Notes: generated by a model not told the origin, from the sequence alone. Counted from the stretch's first letter, positions 54,369-63,219 are shown. The stretch is DNA of 64,000 bases from an uncultured Alphaproteobacteria bacterium (GCA_902613275.1 CACMGM010000002.1:40709-104708); one strand, 5' to 3'. A program made the numbers and translations.

Positions 54369-54800
54369 ATGTCCACAAAAATTAATTTACAGTTTCTAAT
54401 TTCATATTTCGGATTAATACCATATGTTTTAACTTTTTTAGATAAATACTATTTTTTATTAGTTGAGGAAGAAGATCTACTTAATTTTGTTACTTACTAT
54501 AGTCTAATTATAATTGTTTTTATTGGATCAATAAACTGGAATTTAAAAAATAATCCACCCACTCATATAGTAATATATGGTTTTTTGCCTAGCCTATTTG
54601 CTGTTATAATTATTATATTAAGCCTTCTTAACATTAATATTTTAATAATTTTTATTTTAATAATTTTACTTTTGTTAACTCAGTTATTTTTTGACTATAT
54701 TATATTATTTGCAATCGAAACAAATAAACAAGTATTTTACTATCTCAGGTTACCTTTAACGATTTTGATTATCCTATTTTTATTTTTTATTTCATTGTAA
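54369..54800 (+). CDS. DUF3429-like small membrane protein
   Basis: The 143-residue protein consists of about five hydrophobic segments. The segment VFIGSINWNLKN, placed after the second membrane helix, corresponds to the 'FlGgvhWG' signature of DUF3429 proteins, and IYGFLPSLFA follows, as in that family. Its function is unknown. It is transcribed divergently from the fructosamine kinase-like gene (5 bp) and overlaps the 3' end of the asparaginase gene by 14 bp. Confidence 0.75.
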   Translation: MSTKINLQFLISYFGLIPYVLTFLDKYYFLLVEEEDLLNFVTYYSLIIIVFIGSINWNLKNNPPTHIVIYGFLPSLFAVIIIILSLLNINILIIFILIILLLLTQLFFDYIILFAIETNKQVFYYLRLPLTILIILFLFFISL

Positions 54801-55782
54801 GGCTTATATGACCAATATTTCTACCTGCATGATTTTTTAACTCAAACCTTTCTTTTTTTTCTAGATTTTTTAATTCTACTTTACTCATAACTTTAAATTT
54901 TTTAAAAATATTTAGTATAGTAATTGGAATAGCTCTTTCATTTCCGTCTGCAATTTTAATTACCCCACTAATTTCCTTTCGAAAATCAACAAATAAAAAA
55001 ACACCTTCAGCCCCACTTTTACAAAATATTTTTCCTTTTGAAGCTTTTATTACTTTTGTATCAAAACTCACAGTTCCTCCAATAAATTCAGGATTTTCTA
55101 AAATTGAATTAACCAAAGTTCTTACTTGATCAGTATAATCATAATTATTTTTATAACTCTTAATCAAATTATTTAATGCTTTTGATATAGATTTAATTTT
55201 GAATGAGTATTGTGGTGCACTACAACCATCTTGAGAGAAATTTTTCTTTGACAATTTGCTTTCTGTAAATTTATTAAAAATTTTTCTAATATTTTTTTGA
55301 TGCACGTGATTATAATCAAGATAGTTTGTAATGGTCTGATTGTTGACCAAACAGCTTGTTAACATACCTAAGTGTTTACCTGCACAATTGTTATGTAGTT
55401 CATTAAATTTCTTTCTAGAATATATTATTTTTTCAGAAGCGTTTTTATCTAATGGCGCATGAATACCACATTGTAAATTTTTTGTTTTTAAGTTTATTTT
55501 TGAAATCCATTTTTTTAACTCTTTAATGTGAAATTTTTCACCTTTGTGTGAAGCACAAGCTAAAGCTATATGTTTATTATTTAATTTATAATTTTTGATT
55601 GCATTTGACATTGCAAAAGGAATTGCTTGAAATATTTTAATTGATGATCTAGGATAAAAATATTCATTATCATTATTTGTAGATAATAAAATTTCACCAT
55701 CGACATTTGTTACTAACACCTTAACTTGATGTGTGCTTTCAACTTTTTTACCCCTAACAAAGTCTACGTGAAACTTAAACAC
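54787..55782 (-). CDS. L-asparaginase II-type amidohydrolase
   Basis: The 331-residue protein fits the asparaginase II family (PF06089; Rhizobium-type, serine-lysine-based, unrelated to E. coli AnsA/B). It carries PRSSIKIFQAIPF (about 44-56) with the putative catalytic Ser-Ser-x-Lys and LACASHKGEKFHI (about 74-86). HNNCAGKHLGML (about 129-140), the most conserved family segment, and QDGCSAPQYSF follow. It would hydrolyse asparagine to aspartate and ammonia. It lies just downstream of the sigma factor and anti-sigma genes on the same strand, 30 bp from the ChrR-like gene. Confidence 0.9.
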   Translation of the reverse strand: MFKFHVDFVRGKKVESTHQVKVLVTNVDGEILLSTNNDNEYFYPRSSIKIFQAIPFAMSNAIKNYKLNNKHIALACASHKGEKFHIKELKKWISKINLKTKNLQCGIHAPLDKNASEKIIYSRKKFNELHNNCAGKHLGMLTSCLVNNQTITNYLDYNHVHQKNIRKIFNKFTESKLSKKNFSQDGCSAPQYSFKIKSISKALNNLIKSYKNNYDYTDQVRTLVNSILENPEFIGGTVSFDTKVIKASKGKIFCKSGAEGVFLFVDFRKEISGVIKIADGNERAIPITILNIFKKFKVMSKVELKNLEKKERFELKNHAGRNIGHISLTMK

Positions 55783-55812
55783 GTATGAGGTTATACAATA
55801 ATGAGTTTATTT

Positions 55813-56436
55813 TTACTTAAAAAAAGATTTAATAAACGTAAATAAGTTTAAGAAAGATCCGTACTTACCAAAGAATATTATGTCTTTTTCGATAATACTT
55901 AAACATACACAACCTGTGTCTTTTGATGCTATCGGTGTGTGTTTTATTTTTTGATCATTTATCTGTATATCACCTCTAGAGTATTTACCATATTCGTCAC
56001 AGAAACTACCTTCTAAGACTAATATATACTCTTTTCCACCATGTGAATGCAACGGTACAGAAACTCCAGGGTCCATTTTTATTAATTTCAATTCATCTTT
56101 ATCATCGATAGAAGCAGTATACTCTTTGAAACCTTTATAAGCTTGTTTCCAATTTAAATTATTTAAGTTTCCAAAAAAGCTGGTTACTGGATCTTTAAGA
56201 TTTGAATCAGATTTAATATTTACATTATTCATACAGTCTGTGTACTTCAAATTTTTAGGATGAATGTTTTCGTTATCCATTAGATTTTCACCTAACAAAT
56301 TTTCAAATGTACTAACGATTTTAGAGGCATCTGAATTTAATTCTAAATATGTTGATGCAAATAGCGACTTTGCTGGTCCTAGTATTCCGGAGGCAAAATC
56401 AAATATTAGTTCATTTTTTACCACTGTTCCGTTCAT
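55813..56436 (-). CDS. chrR: ChrR-like anti-sigma factor with cupin domain, zinc-site-less N-terminal domain
   Basis: The 207-residue protein has the ChrR layout. An N-terminal anti-sigma domain (about 1-55: DFASGILGPAKSLFASTYLELN, given here as DFASGILGPAKS and LFASTYLELN) is followed by a C-terminal cupin (about 115-185) with metal ligands His130, His132, Glu136 and His166. In Rhodobacter sphaeroides, ChrR holds sigma-E and releases it on singlet oxygen. There the N-terminal domain binds zinc through His-His-Cys-Cys; at the matching places this protein has Val, Tyr, Asn and Ala, so that zinc site is absent. It overlaps the sigma factor gene by 4 bp. Confidence 0.82.
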   Translation of the reverse strand: MNGTVVKNELIFDFASGILGPAKSLFASTYLELNSDASKIVSTFENLLGENLMDNENIHPKNLKYTDCMNNVNIKSDSNLKDPVTSFFGNLNNLNWKQAYKGFKEYTASIDDKDELKLIKMDPGVSVPLHSHGGKEYILVLEGSFCDEYGKYSRGDIQINDQKIKHTPIASKDTGCVCLSIIEKDIIFFGKYGSFLNLFTFIKSFFK

Positions 56437-56969
56437 CTTAAAAACTCCTGCATTTTCATTAAAATGTGCCTTATTCTTGATTTAACTGTCCCTAATGGAA
56501 TTTCAAGCTCATCTGCAATTTTTTTATGACTTTTGTTTTCAAAAAAATTCATTTTTATCATCATTTTTTGCTGTTCATCGAGCTCATTATTTATTCTTTC
56601 TATTTGTTTTTTTGCCTCATTTTCTTCAATAAGATCAATTTCTCTATCTTGGTACAAAAATTCTCTTACATCTTCTTCTTTAAAGTTTATTTTTGAATTT
56701 TTCCTTAAAAAGTCTATTTTTTTGTTTCTCGCAATAGTAAATATCCATGTTGAAAGTGCTGATTTTTTTGAATTATATTGGTTTGATTTTACCCAAACAG
56801 TACTTAAGACCTCTTGTGTGAGCTCTTCAGAGCTTGCAAAATTGATCCTATTTTGAATAAAATAGGCATTAACTTTAGGGGCAAAAAAATCAAAAATTTG
56901 TGAAAAAGCCATTTCGTCGCGGTCTTTTTGAATCCGTTTTATCAAGTTATTTAAGTTTGATTTTTCCAT
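56433..56969 (-). CDS. rpoE: ECF RNA polymerase sigma factor (RpoE/EcfG-related, ChrR partner)
   Basis: The 178-residue protein has sigma region 2 (FSQIFDFFAPKVNAYFIQN, SSEELTQEVLSTVWVKS, WIFTIARNKKIDFLRK) and region 4 (LDEQQKMMIKMNFF, EIPLGTVKSRIRHILMKM), without regions 1 and 3: a typical ECF factor. Its 3' end overlaps the ChrR-like gene by 4 bp, as in the singlet-oxygen-responsive sigma-E/ChrR pairs of phototrophic alphaproteobacteria. Regulon members are not visible in this window, although carotenoid and other stress genes would be expected. Confidence 0.9.
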   Translation of the reverse strand: MEKSNLNNLIKRIQKDRDEMAFSQIFDFFAPKVNAYFIQNRINFASSEELTQEVLSTVWVKSNQYNSKKSALSTWIFTIARNKKIDFLRKNSKINFKEEDVREFLYQDREIDLIEENEAKKQIERINNELDEQQKMMIKMNFFENKSHKKIADELEIPLGTVKSRIRHILMKMQEFLR

Positions 56970-57041
56970 AATTTAAAAAGACTCTAACATTGATTAAACA
57001 CTCTTAACTAATTGCATAAGATATACTAAAAGAAGAAATTG

Positions 57042-57512
57042 ATGAAAATTTTTCTTAAGTTTTTAATAGTGCTATATGTAGCACTTCCCAGTACGTTAAT
57101 GGCGCTAGAAGTTGGTAAATGGACTTTTGAGAAAGCTGATGAGTATTGTTATATTGGTAGCTTAGCAACAGAATCAGATTTACCCAGTGATAAGAAGAGA
57201 GGAAGCTTCTACGTTTTGGTTTATAAAAACATTGGCAATCCAGAAACCGTACTACAAATAGAAGCAGGTTATAATTATAAAGTTCCATCTGATATAATTG
57301 TAAATATTGATAATGGAGAATACAAATTTTATACAACTGAAGATGTACCTACCTCCGCTTGGACAGAAGAAGATAGTAAAGTTATTTTTGCAATGAAAAA
57401 AGGACTTGAGCTTAAAGTTAGCGGTGAATCTTCAAGAGGCACTATAACAAATGATAAATACACACTTAATGGATTTACTGCAGCTTATAATAAATTAACT
57501 GAAGAGTGCTAA
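57042..57512 (+). CDS. IalB-like periplasmic protein
   Basis: The 156-residue protein has a signal peptide (MKIFLKFLIVLYVALPSTLMA) and a mature domain resembling invasion-associated locus B proteins: VGKWTFEKADEYCYIGS (family 'gdWxvxC...CxI'), RGSFYVLVYKN, AGYNYKVPSD, IFAMKKGLELKVSGESSRGT (family 'mkxGxxmxvxgxSxxGt') and a final Cys. The two Cys may pair. The ATG at 57042 is preferred to an adjacent TTG. It is 0 bp from argG, hence probably co-transcribed. The function is unknown; IalB relatives abound in free-living alphaproteobacteria. Confidence 0.78.
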   Translation: MKIFLKFLIVLYVALPSTLMALEVGKWTFEKADEYCYIGSLATESDLPSDKKRGSFYVLVYKNIGNPETVLQIEAGYNYKVPSDIIVNIDNGEYKFYTTEDVPTSAWTEEDSKVIFAMKKGLELKVSGESSRGTITNDKYTLNGFTAAYNKLTEEC

Positions 57513-58703
57513 ATGCCTAAAAAAATTGTTTTAGCTTATTCTGGCGGATTAGATACTAGTGTAATTCTTAAGTGGCTTCAAAATAAATATGAATGCCCAG
57601 TAGTTACATTCACAGCTGATATAGGTCAGGGAGATGAACTTTCACCTATTGAGGCTAAAGCAAAAAATTTGGGTGTAGAAGAAATATTCATTGAAAATTT
57701 ACAAGAAGAATTTGTTAGGGATTATGTTTTTCCAATGCTCAGGGCAAATACTCTTTACGAAGGAACATATTTATTGGGTACAGCTATAGCAAGACCCTTG
57801 ATAGCAAAAAAACAAATTGAAATTGCAAAAATCGTTGGAGCTGATGCTGTAGCTCATGGCGCTACTGGAAAAGGTAATGATCAAGTTAGATTTGAATTAG
57901 GTTATTATGCCAATAATCCTAAAATTGAAGTTATAGCACCTTGGAGGGATTGGGAATTCCAAAGCAGAAAAGATCTAATTGAATATGCAGAAAAAAATCA
58001 GATCACAGTTCCGAAAGATAAGATGGGCGAACCTCCATTCAGTACAGATGCAAATCTTTTACATACCTCCTCAGAAGGCAAGCTTCTTGAGGATCCTTGG
58101 ATTGAGCCACCCGAGTATGTTTTTTCAAGAACTAGTAGTATCGAAGATTCTCCAGATAAAGCAGAAGAACTAATTATTGAATTTAAAAATGGCGACCCTG
58201 TCTCTATAAATAATGATAAATTAAAGCCACACGAGCTTTTGGCAAAATTAAATTCTATAGCCGGCAAGCATGGTGTCGGAAGAGTGGACCTTGTGGAAAA
58301 TAGATTTGTTGGAATGAAATCAAGGGGAATTTATGAAACTCCTGGAGGAACAATATTAATTAACACAAGAAAAGCAATTGAGAGCATTACATTAGATAAA
58401 GGAGAGGCTCATCTTAAAGATGAGATAATGCCTAAATATGCAGAAACAATTTATAATGGATTTTGGTTTTCCTCAGAAAGAATAGCAATGCAAAGCCTGA
58501 TTGATTCAACTCAAAAAAAAGTAAATGGGGAAGTAAAACTTAAGGTATTTAAGGGTAACGTAATTATTTTAGGAAGAAAATCTAATAATAGTTTGTATGA
58601 TAATTCCCTTGTTTCATTTGATGAGGTTGGAGATTACAATCAGAAAGATGCAGAAGGATTTATAAAAGTAAATTCAGTTAGACTTAAAAAAAACAATCGT
58701 TAG
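57513..58703 (+). CDS. argG: Argininosuccinate synthase
   Basis: ArgG joins citrulline and aspartate with ATP to give argininosuccinate, the penultimate step of arginine synthesis. The 396-residue protein has the PP-loop YSGGLDTS (9-16), [28 protein letters not shown] and the C-terminal [12 protein letters not shown], all family signatures. It begins directly at the stop of the IalB-like gene and is followed after 3 bp by a glycosyltransferase-like gene. Confidence 0.98.
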   Translation: MPKKIVLAYSGGLDTSVILKWLQNKYECPVVTFTADIGQGDELSPIEAKAKNLGVEEIFIENLQEEFVRDYVFPMLRANTLYEGTYLLGTAIARPLIAKKQIEIAKIVGADAVAHGATGKGNDQVRFELGYYANNPKIEVIAPWRDWEFQSRKDLIEYAEKNQITVPKDKMGEPPFSTDANLLHTSSEGKLLEDPWIEPPEYVFSRTSSIEDSPDKAEELIIEFKNGDPVSINNDKLKPHELLAKLNSIAGKHGVGRVDLVENRFVGMKSRGIYETPGGTILINTRKAIESITLDKGEAHLKDEIMPKYAETIYNGFWFSSERIAMQSLIDSTQKKVNGEVKLKVFKGNVIILGRKSNNSLYDNSLVSFDEVGDYNQKDAEGFIKVNSVRLKKNNR

Positions 58704-58706
58704 TAA

Positions 58707-59552
58707 ATGGGTTACGGAGACGATTTACTAATAACAAAATTAGCGTCAAAAGTTAAAAAACAATTTCCAGATAGTCAAATTGTAATCGGTGAAGCAAAAA
58801 ACCAAAGCGCCTATCATTCTATAGTATACGAAAATAATCCAAATATATCTGATTGTAGAAATCTTGAGAAAAGTAAACCCATACATATTATTGATTATCA
58901 TCCATATAATAGACCTTATATTGATTATGAAAAAAGCACTAAAACAAATTATGTTTGGAAAAAATTTAAACCTAATCCTGGAGAAATTTATTTTACAAAG
59001 AAAGAAAAAGTTGATGCGAAGATAATAATTTCAGAAGCAATAAAATTTTGGAGAAGGTCAAATAAAAAGAATTATAAAAAAATTATTTTTTTAGAAACTT
59101 CATCTACAAAAATTCATAATCGGCAATTTAGTATCAAGCATCAAAATAAAGATTGGGGATCAAAAAATTGGCAAAAACTAATTGATGTACTAACAAAAGA
59201 TTTTTTAGTAATTCAATCGGTGCACAAGGAAAGCAAAAAAAACTTATCAGTCTTTTCTCCTAATGATATGGATTTTCGTCTAGCATGTGCTGTTTTAAAC
59301 GAAGCAGATTTTTACGTTGGTCCTGAAGGAGGATTTGGGCACGTAGCTGCAGCTTTAAATAAAAAAGCAGTTTTATATTTTGGAGGTTGGATAACCCCTG
59401 AAGCAATTGGTTATGATTTCCATGAGAATATATATTATGATCATAATTTATCTCCATGTGGAGAGTATAAAAAATTGTGTAGTCATTGTGAGGAGGCTAG
59501 AAAAGCAATCTCAGTAGATGTATTTTTGAAATATATTAATAAGATTAGTTAA
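58707..59552 (+). CDS. GT9-like glycosyltransferase
   Basis: The 281-residue protein resembles family 9 (heptosyltransferase-like) GT-B enzymes. The opening GYGDDLLITKLASKVKKQFP matches the 'GxGDxlmxtpxxxxlk' start that positions the acceptor, and ADFYVGPEGGFGHVAAALNKKAVLYFG (split: ADFYVGPEGGFGHV and AAALNKKAVLYFG) matches the donor-binding 'xdlxvgxdsgxxHlAaAlgxpxvxlfg'. The protein is shorter than classic heptosyltransferases. A polar C-terminal segment has clustered Cys (CGEYKKLCSHC). The donor is unknown. It overlaps folD by 4 bp convergently. Confidence 0.75.
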   Translation: MGYGDDLLITKLASKVKKQFPDSQIVIGEAKNQSAYHSIVYENNPNISDCRNLEKSKPIHIIDYHPYNRPYIDYEKSTKTNYVWKKFKPNPGEIYFTKKEKVDAKIIISEAIKFWRRSNKKNYKKIIFLETSSTKIHNRQFSIKHQNKDWGSKNWQKLIDVLTKDFLVIQSVHKESKKNLSVFSPNDMDFRLACAVLNEADFYVGPEGGFGHVAAALNKKAVLYFGGWITPEAIGYDFHENIYYDHNLSPCGEYKKLCSHCEEARKAISVDVFLKYINKIS

Positions 59553-60427
59553 TTAATTAATCTATTTTTGCATGAAATAGTTGTATTTCTTAAAAGGCAT
59601 GCAATTGTCATCGGTCCTACACCTCCAGGTACTGGAGATATTGCACTCACCATGTTTTCTACGTCGCTAAATAAAACATCTCCAACTAGCTTTGATTTTT
59701 CGTCATTTATTTTGACTCTATTTATACCAACATCAATAATAATTGCCCCTTCCTTTACCCAATTTTTCTTTACAAATTCAGGTTTCCCTATAGCGGCAAT
59801 TAGAATGTCTGCTTTTTTGCAAATGTCTTCAATATTCTGAGTTTTAGAATGTACTGTTGTAACAGTACAAGATTCTTTTAATAATAATTGAGCCATAGGT
59901 TTTCCAACTATATTTGATCTTCCTATTACGACGGCATTTTTACCTGCTAACTCTATATCAAGCTCTCTCAGAAGTAGTAGACAGCCATAAGGTGTACAAG
60001 GTATCATTAAATTTTCATCATTCTTTGGGCTAATTGAGAGTTTTCCTACATTTAGAGGATGAAAACCATCAGCGTCTTTTTCTGGCAATATACTATTTAA
60101 TATACCTTCTTCGTTTATTGTTTTGGGTAAAGGTAGCTGAACAAGGATACCATCAACATCTTTACTATTATTTAATTGATTAATTAAATTGATTAACTCA
60201 TCTTGATTAGTTGTCGCCTCTAGGTGATGATCAAAAACGTTAATTCCGACCTCCTTCGCAGCTTTTGTTTTAGCTTTGACATACACACTACTTGCAGCAA
60301 CATTTCCTACTTGAACTACAGCCAATCCGGGAACACAATCAAATTTAGATTTTATATTTTCGATATCTATTTTAAGCCTATCTTTTAATTTTTGTGCTAC
60401 TTTTTTTCCATCTAAGATATGTGACAT
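59549..60427 (-). CDS. folD: Methylenetetrahydrofolate dehydrogenase/cyclohydrolase FolD
   Basis: FolD interconverts methylene-, methenyl- and 10-formyl-tetrahydrofolate. From the ATG at 60427 the protein has 292 residues. Motifs visible are SSVYVKAKTKAAKEVGI with the catalytic Lys, DGILVQLPLP, the NADP-binding VVIGRSNIVGKPMAQLLL, and the C-terminal PVPGGVGPMTIACLL. The ATG was chosen because it lies just beyond the yggT stop. Its product, 10-formyl-THF, is used by the split PurH encoded in the same window. Confidence 0.96.
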   Translation of the reverse strand: MSHILDGKKVAQKLKDRLKIDIENIKSKFDCVPGLAVVQVGNVAASSVYVKAKTKAAKEVGINVFDHHLEATTNQDELINLINQLNNSKDVDGILVQLPLPKTINEEGILNSILPEKDADGFHPLNVGKLSISPKNDENLMIPCTPYGCLLLLRELDIELAGKNAVVIGRSNIVGKPMAQLLLKESCTVTTVHSKTQNIEDICKKADILIAAIGKPEFVKKNWVKEGAIIIDVGINRVKINDEKSKLVGDVLFSDVENMVSAISPVPGGVGPMTIACLLRNTTISCKNRLIN

Positions 60428-60429
60428 AA

Positions 60430-60711
60430 TTATCTTGGCCAATACTCAATTAGCAAACTTTTAATAAACCACAAACCTAGGTAAACAACTATAGGAGATA
60501 AATCTAATGCTCCAAAATTAGGTAAGTATCTTCTAACTAAATTTAAACTTGGTTCACACAATCTATATAAAGTGTTAAGGATACTATAAACAAATCGATT
60601 ACCAGTATTAATTATATTAAAGTTTACTAACCAAGTTAAGATTATGTAAATGATCATAACAAACTGAAATAAGTTAATAATTTGAATAAATAAATATAAC
60701 AGTGAGTTCAT
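60430..60711 (-). CDS. yggT: YggT-family membrane protein
   Basis: The 93-residue protein has two hydrophobic segments around an amphipathic loop: IQIINLFQFVMIIYIILTWL and the second near the C-terminus. The segment FVYSILNTLYRLCEPSLNLVRRYLP matches the YggT signature 'lxxlxePlLxPxRrxiP'. The role is unsettled (osmotic or membrane-stress related). It is immediately followed by folD and preceded by a methyltransferase gene with no spacing, so the three are likely one transcript. Confidence 0.9.
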   Translation of the reverse strand: MNSLLYLFIQIINLFQFVMIIYIILTWLVNFNIINTGNRFVYSILNTLYRLCEPSLNLVRRYLPNFGALDLSPIVVYLGLWFIKSLLIEYWPR

Positions 60712-61371
60712 TTATAAATAGTCTTTGATTTTGCATCCATATTCTAAAGGAATATGTTTTACTTTACCATCATCTTTAATAGTGCAAATACAAATTACTT
60801 TTACTTCTTTTTGATTTACTAGTAAATTCTCAATTTTATTTGACCACCACTTTGGTTTTTGAATATTTATGTGAGCATTTTTACCATCAGGTAATAAAGC
60901 AATCGCTTCATAACATGCTACATTAATAAAAATAAATTTTTTTGATATTTTTAATAATCTTTCAAGTATCCATTCTATATCAGCTTCAGGAATATGCTCT
61001 AGGACATCTATGCAAATCGTTAAATCAAAAGTTTCATCTTTTGAAAATTTTGAATATTTTTCATAACAAGGATCATATAATTTAATATCAATATTCCAAA
61101 ATTTACTTAAAGCTGGTATTTTTTTATTTCCAAGGTTAAAATCATTTTTATAAAAATTTCCTTTTCCACAACCGTAATCTATCATGTTGTTAATATTTTC
61201 ATAAGAAATAATTTTCTTAATAATTGGTGCAAAAGCTAAAGTACTTTTTCCATCATATGCATTTTTTGCATCTCTTTTTCTCCCATCAATTAAATGATAG
61301 CCATTTTTATGCATATCTTTGTAATAATTTAGATTTTTGTAATAATTTTCTGAGGGATAATTTTTAGTCAT
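60712..61371 (-). CDS. SAM-dependent methyltransferase (class I), copy 2
   Basis: The 219-residue protein is a paralogue of the product of 30813-31388. The SAM-binding motif NMIDYGCGKGNFYKNDFNLG is followed by the acidic IKLYDPCYEKYS and FDLTICIDVLEHIPEADIEW. The shared 'DxGCGKxxxYKN...LSxFW...LYDP...DVxEHIP' pattern, absent from generic methyltransferases, shows a recent common origin. The substrate is unknown. It lies upstream of yggT and folD, and its start is right beside the terminator of the amino-acid-binding protein gene. Confidence 0.82.
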   Translation of the reverse strand: MTKNYPSENYYKNLNYYKDMHKNGYHLIDGRKRDAKNAYDGKSTLAFAPIIKKIISYENINNMIDYGCGKGNFYKNDFNLGNKKIPALSKFWNIDIKLYDPCYEKYSKFSKDETFDLTICIDVLEHIPEADIEWILERLLKISKKFIFINVACYEAIALLPDGKNAHINIQKPKWWSNKIENLLVNQKEVKVICICTIKDDGKVKHIPLEYGCKIKDYL

Positions 61372-61373
61372 AA

Positions 61374-61401
61374 AAAAAGCGGTCTTGTTAGACCGCTTTT
61401 T
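61374..61401 (-). terminator. Rho-independent terminator of the amino-acid-binding protein gene
   Basis: A 12 bp perfect stem (AAAAAGCGGTCT with AGACCGCTTTTT) encloses the 4-base loop TGTT, with an A/T-rich edge, 20 bp downstream of the binding-protein stop on the minus strand. It separates that transcript from the downstream methyltransferase-yggT-folD genes. Confidence 0.9.
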
Positions 61402-61420
61402 AAATTAAATGTTATTCAAA

Positions 61421-62254
61421 TTACATAGAAATATCTCTGCCAAACCACTCTTTTGTAATTTCTGCAGTAGTTCCATCTTTTGACATTTCAGCAATTGCAG
61501 CATTCCACATCTCTAAGATGCCTGTATCTTCTTTTCTAACTGCTCCACCAACACCATCACCGAAGACTCCACCAGAAAAAGTTGGACCAGTAAATGCAAC
61601 ATCAACACCACCATCAGATTCCATAAAATCAATAATTGATCCTACATCAGCTAGAACAGCATCACATCTTCCAGCAGCTAAGTCTAAATTGTGATCGTCA
61701 ACTGCTTGATACAGTTTAACATCAACAGCACCTGACATGTGTTTTTCTAAAAAATTTTGATGAATTGTAGAAGATTGAACACATACAGTCTTACCATCCA
61801 TCGCAGCAATTAATTGTCCTATTGCAGCTTGTTCTTTTCCACCTGCATTATTAAGATTAACTTTAGCCATACCTGCAATATTTAAATCTGCTAAACCACT
61901 ACTTTTTAAAACAGCGAATCTTGCACCATCAGTCATATATCCAGTGGTAAAATTAACCTTTTCTTTTCTTTCTTCAGTAATAGACATTCCAGCAATAATA
62001 ATGTCGTATTTACCTTGAAGAAGGGCAGGTATTATACCATCCCAATCTTGAGTCACCCATTCACAAGTAACTCCCATTCGCTTACAAGCTTCGTTACCAA
62101 AATCTATTTCGGCACCTTCCAGCTCACCTGCAGAATTAAGATTATTCCATGGTGGGTATGCACCTTCTGTACCAATTCTTATTGTTTGTGAATTTGCAAT
62201 TGAAGCAACTCCAAAAATACCAATTGATAGTATGTATATTAAAATTTTTTTCAC
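61421..62254 (-). CDS. Periplasmic amino-acid-binding protein (ABC transporter, SBP_bac_3 type)
   Basis: The 277-residue solute-binding protein has a signal peptide ending ASIANSQ and the type-3 family hallmarks GTEGAYPPWNNLN, DFGNEACKRMG, WDGIIPALLQGKYDIIIAGMSIT (split: WDGIIPALLQGK and YDIIIAGMSIT) and FTTGYMTDGARF. Polar amino acids or opines are the usual ligands; this one cannot be assigned further. The start is GTG, fixed by a perfect GGAGG five bases upstream. Transporter permease and ATPase genes are not in the window. A strong ribosome binding site and terminator suggest high expression, as for many marine binding proteins. Confidence 0.93.
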   Translation of the reverse strand: MKKILIYILSIGIFGVASIANSQTIRIGTEGAYPPWNNLNSAGELEGAEIDFGNEACKRMGVTCEWVTQDWDGIIPALLQGKYDIIIAGMSITEERKEKVNFTTGYMTDGARFAVLKSSGLADLNIAGMAKVNLNNAGGKEQAAIGQLIAAMDGKTVCVQSSTIHQNFLEKHMSGAVDVKLYQAVDDHNLDLAAGRCDAVLADVGSIIDFMESDGGVDVAFTGPTFSGGVFGDGVGGAVRKEDTGILEMWNAAIAEMSKDGTTAEITKEWFGRDISM

Positions 62255-62330
62255 ATTTCCTCCTTGAAGAAGTATTTCTAAATTATAGAGGAACCATATA
62301 AGTTAAATAAAAAAAAACAAAATAAATTGT

Positions 62331-62717
62331 TTAAACCTTGTTTCCTTTGCTCTTAATTATTACAAAAAACAAGCCAATTATTAGTAATATAAAAGGAAAA
62401 CTCCAAAGAAAGATATTATTATAATTTATTAATGGTCTAAAAAGAATGTATTCACCATATCTTTCAACTAAAAATTTCTTAATATATCGCTCACTTTCTC
62501 CAGCTCTCAACTTATTTTTGACTATTTTTTTAATATCATTTGAGAATTCAGCATCTGAATCATAAACGCTTTGATTTTGACAAGTCATGCATCGCAACTC
62601 TAAGGTTAATTTTTTAACTCTCTCATCAATATTTTCAACTGCAAATATTTTAAAAGTTAAAAATACAAAACTTAAAATTATTATATGTAAAAATTTATAG
62701 AAGTGGCTCAATTTCAT
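62331..62717 (-). CDS. ccmH: Cytochrome c maturation protein CcmH
   Basis: CcmH is a membrane-anchored thiol-redox protein that keeps apocytochrome c haem-binding cysteines reduced for haem attachment. The 128-residue protein has a signal peptide and the redox motif LRCMTCQNQS (41-50, Cys43 and Cys46), then a helix-rich domain GESERYIKKFLVERYGEYILF and a C-terminal membrane anchor FLWSFPFILLIIGLFFVII. It overlaps ccmG by 23 bp. The order ccmF-ccmG-ccmH is the usual one. Confidence 0.95.
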   Translation of the reverse strand: MKLSHFYKFLHIIILSFVFLTFKIFAVENIDERVKKLTLELRCMTCQNQSVYDSDAEFSNDIKKIVKNKLRAGESERYIKKFLVERYGEYILFRPLINYNNIFLWSFPFILLIIGLFFVIIKSKGNKV

Positions 62718-63219
62718 TTTTTAAAACTTCCATTGTTAATGGACCCATAAATTTATAGATAATCTTACCATCCTCATTAATTAAATATGTTTCTGGTAGA
62801 CCAAAAACACCAAATTCTAATGCAATTAATCCATCTGAGTCTACACCAACAAAATTGTATGGATTTCCATCATCCTCCAAATATTTTTTTGCATCAGAAG
62901 TTGGATCTTTGTGGTTAAATCCCAACAAATATATTTCAGGATATTTTTTACGTATTTCAAAAAAAAGTGGATGCTCTATTTTACAAGGACTACACCAAGA
63001 AGCAAAAAAATTAATTAAGGTCTTCTTATTTTTTATATCTTCTGTTTTGATTGTATCCTTTGAATTGTACAAAGAAATACTTTCAAAAATTGGAACATCT
63101 TTATTTAAAAGTGCACTCGGTGGTTTATTGGGATCTTTACCGCTTAATAAATAAGCTAGTGAAAAAATGCATATGATTAAAAGTACTATTAATGGTGTTA
63201 AAATAAATATCCTATTCAT
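62695..63219 (-). CDS. ccmG: Thiol:disulfide interchange protein CcmG (DsbE)
   Basis: CcmG is a membrane-tethered thioredoxin that hands electrons to CcmH or apocytochrome c. The 174-residue protein has one N-terminal membrane segment and the active site WCSPC (75-79) in FFASWCSPCKIEHP, with the family's conserved acidic-glycine loop VDSDGLIALEFGVFGLPETYLI (split: VDSDGLIALEFGV and FGLPETYLI) near the cis-proline. It overlaps both ccmF (4 bp) and ccmH (23 bp). Confidence 0.95.
   Translation of the reverse strand: MNRIFILTPLIVLLIICIFSLAYLLSGKDPNKPPSALLNKDVPIFESISLYNSKDTIKTEDIKNKKTLINFFASWCSPCKIEHPLFFEIRKKYPEIYLLGFNHKDPTSDAKKYLEDDGNPYNFVGVDSDGLIALEFGVFGLPETYLINEDGKIIYKFMGPLTMEVLKNEIEPLL

Noticed and set aside
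55303..55308. CACGTG in the asparaginase gene as another parS site
   Set aside because: Flanks (TG before, AT after) do not extend the palindrome, and it is far from parAB.
56970..57041. Sigma-E-like promoter (TGATTA and TAAGA) between rpoE and the IalB-like gene
   Set aside because: The -35 element is incomplete and the spacing is long; in such A+T-rich DNA this match is weak.
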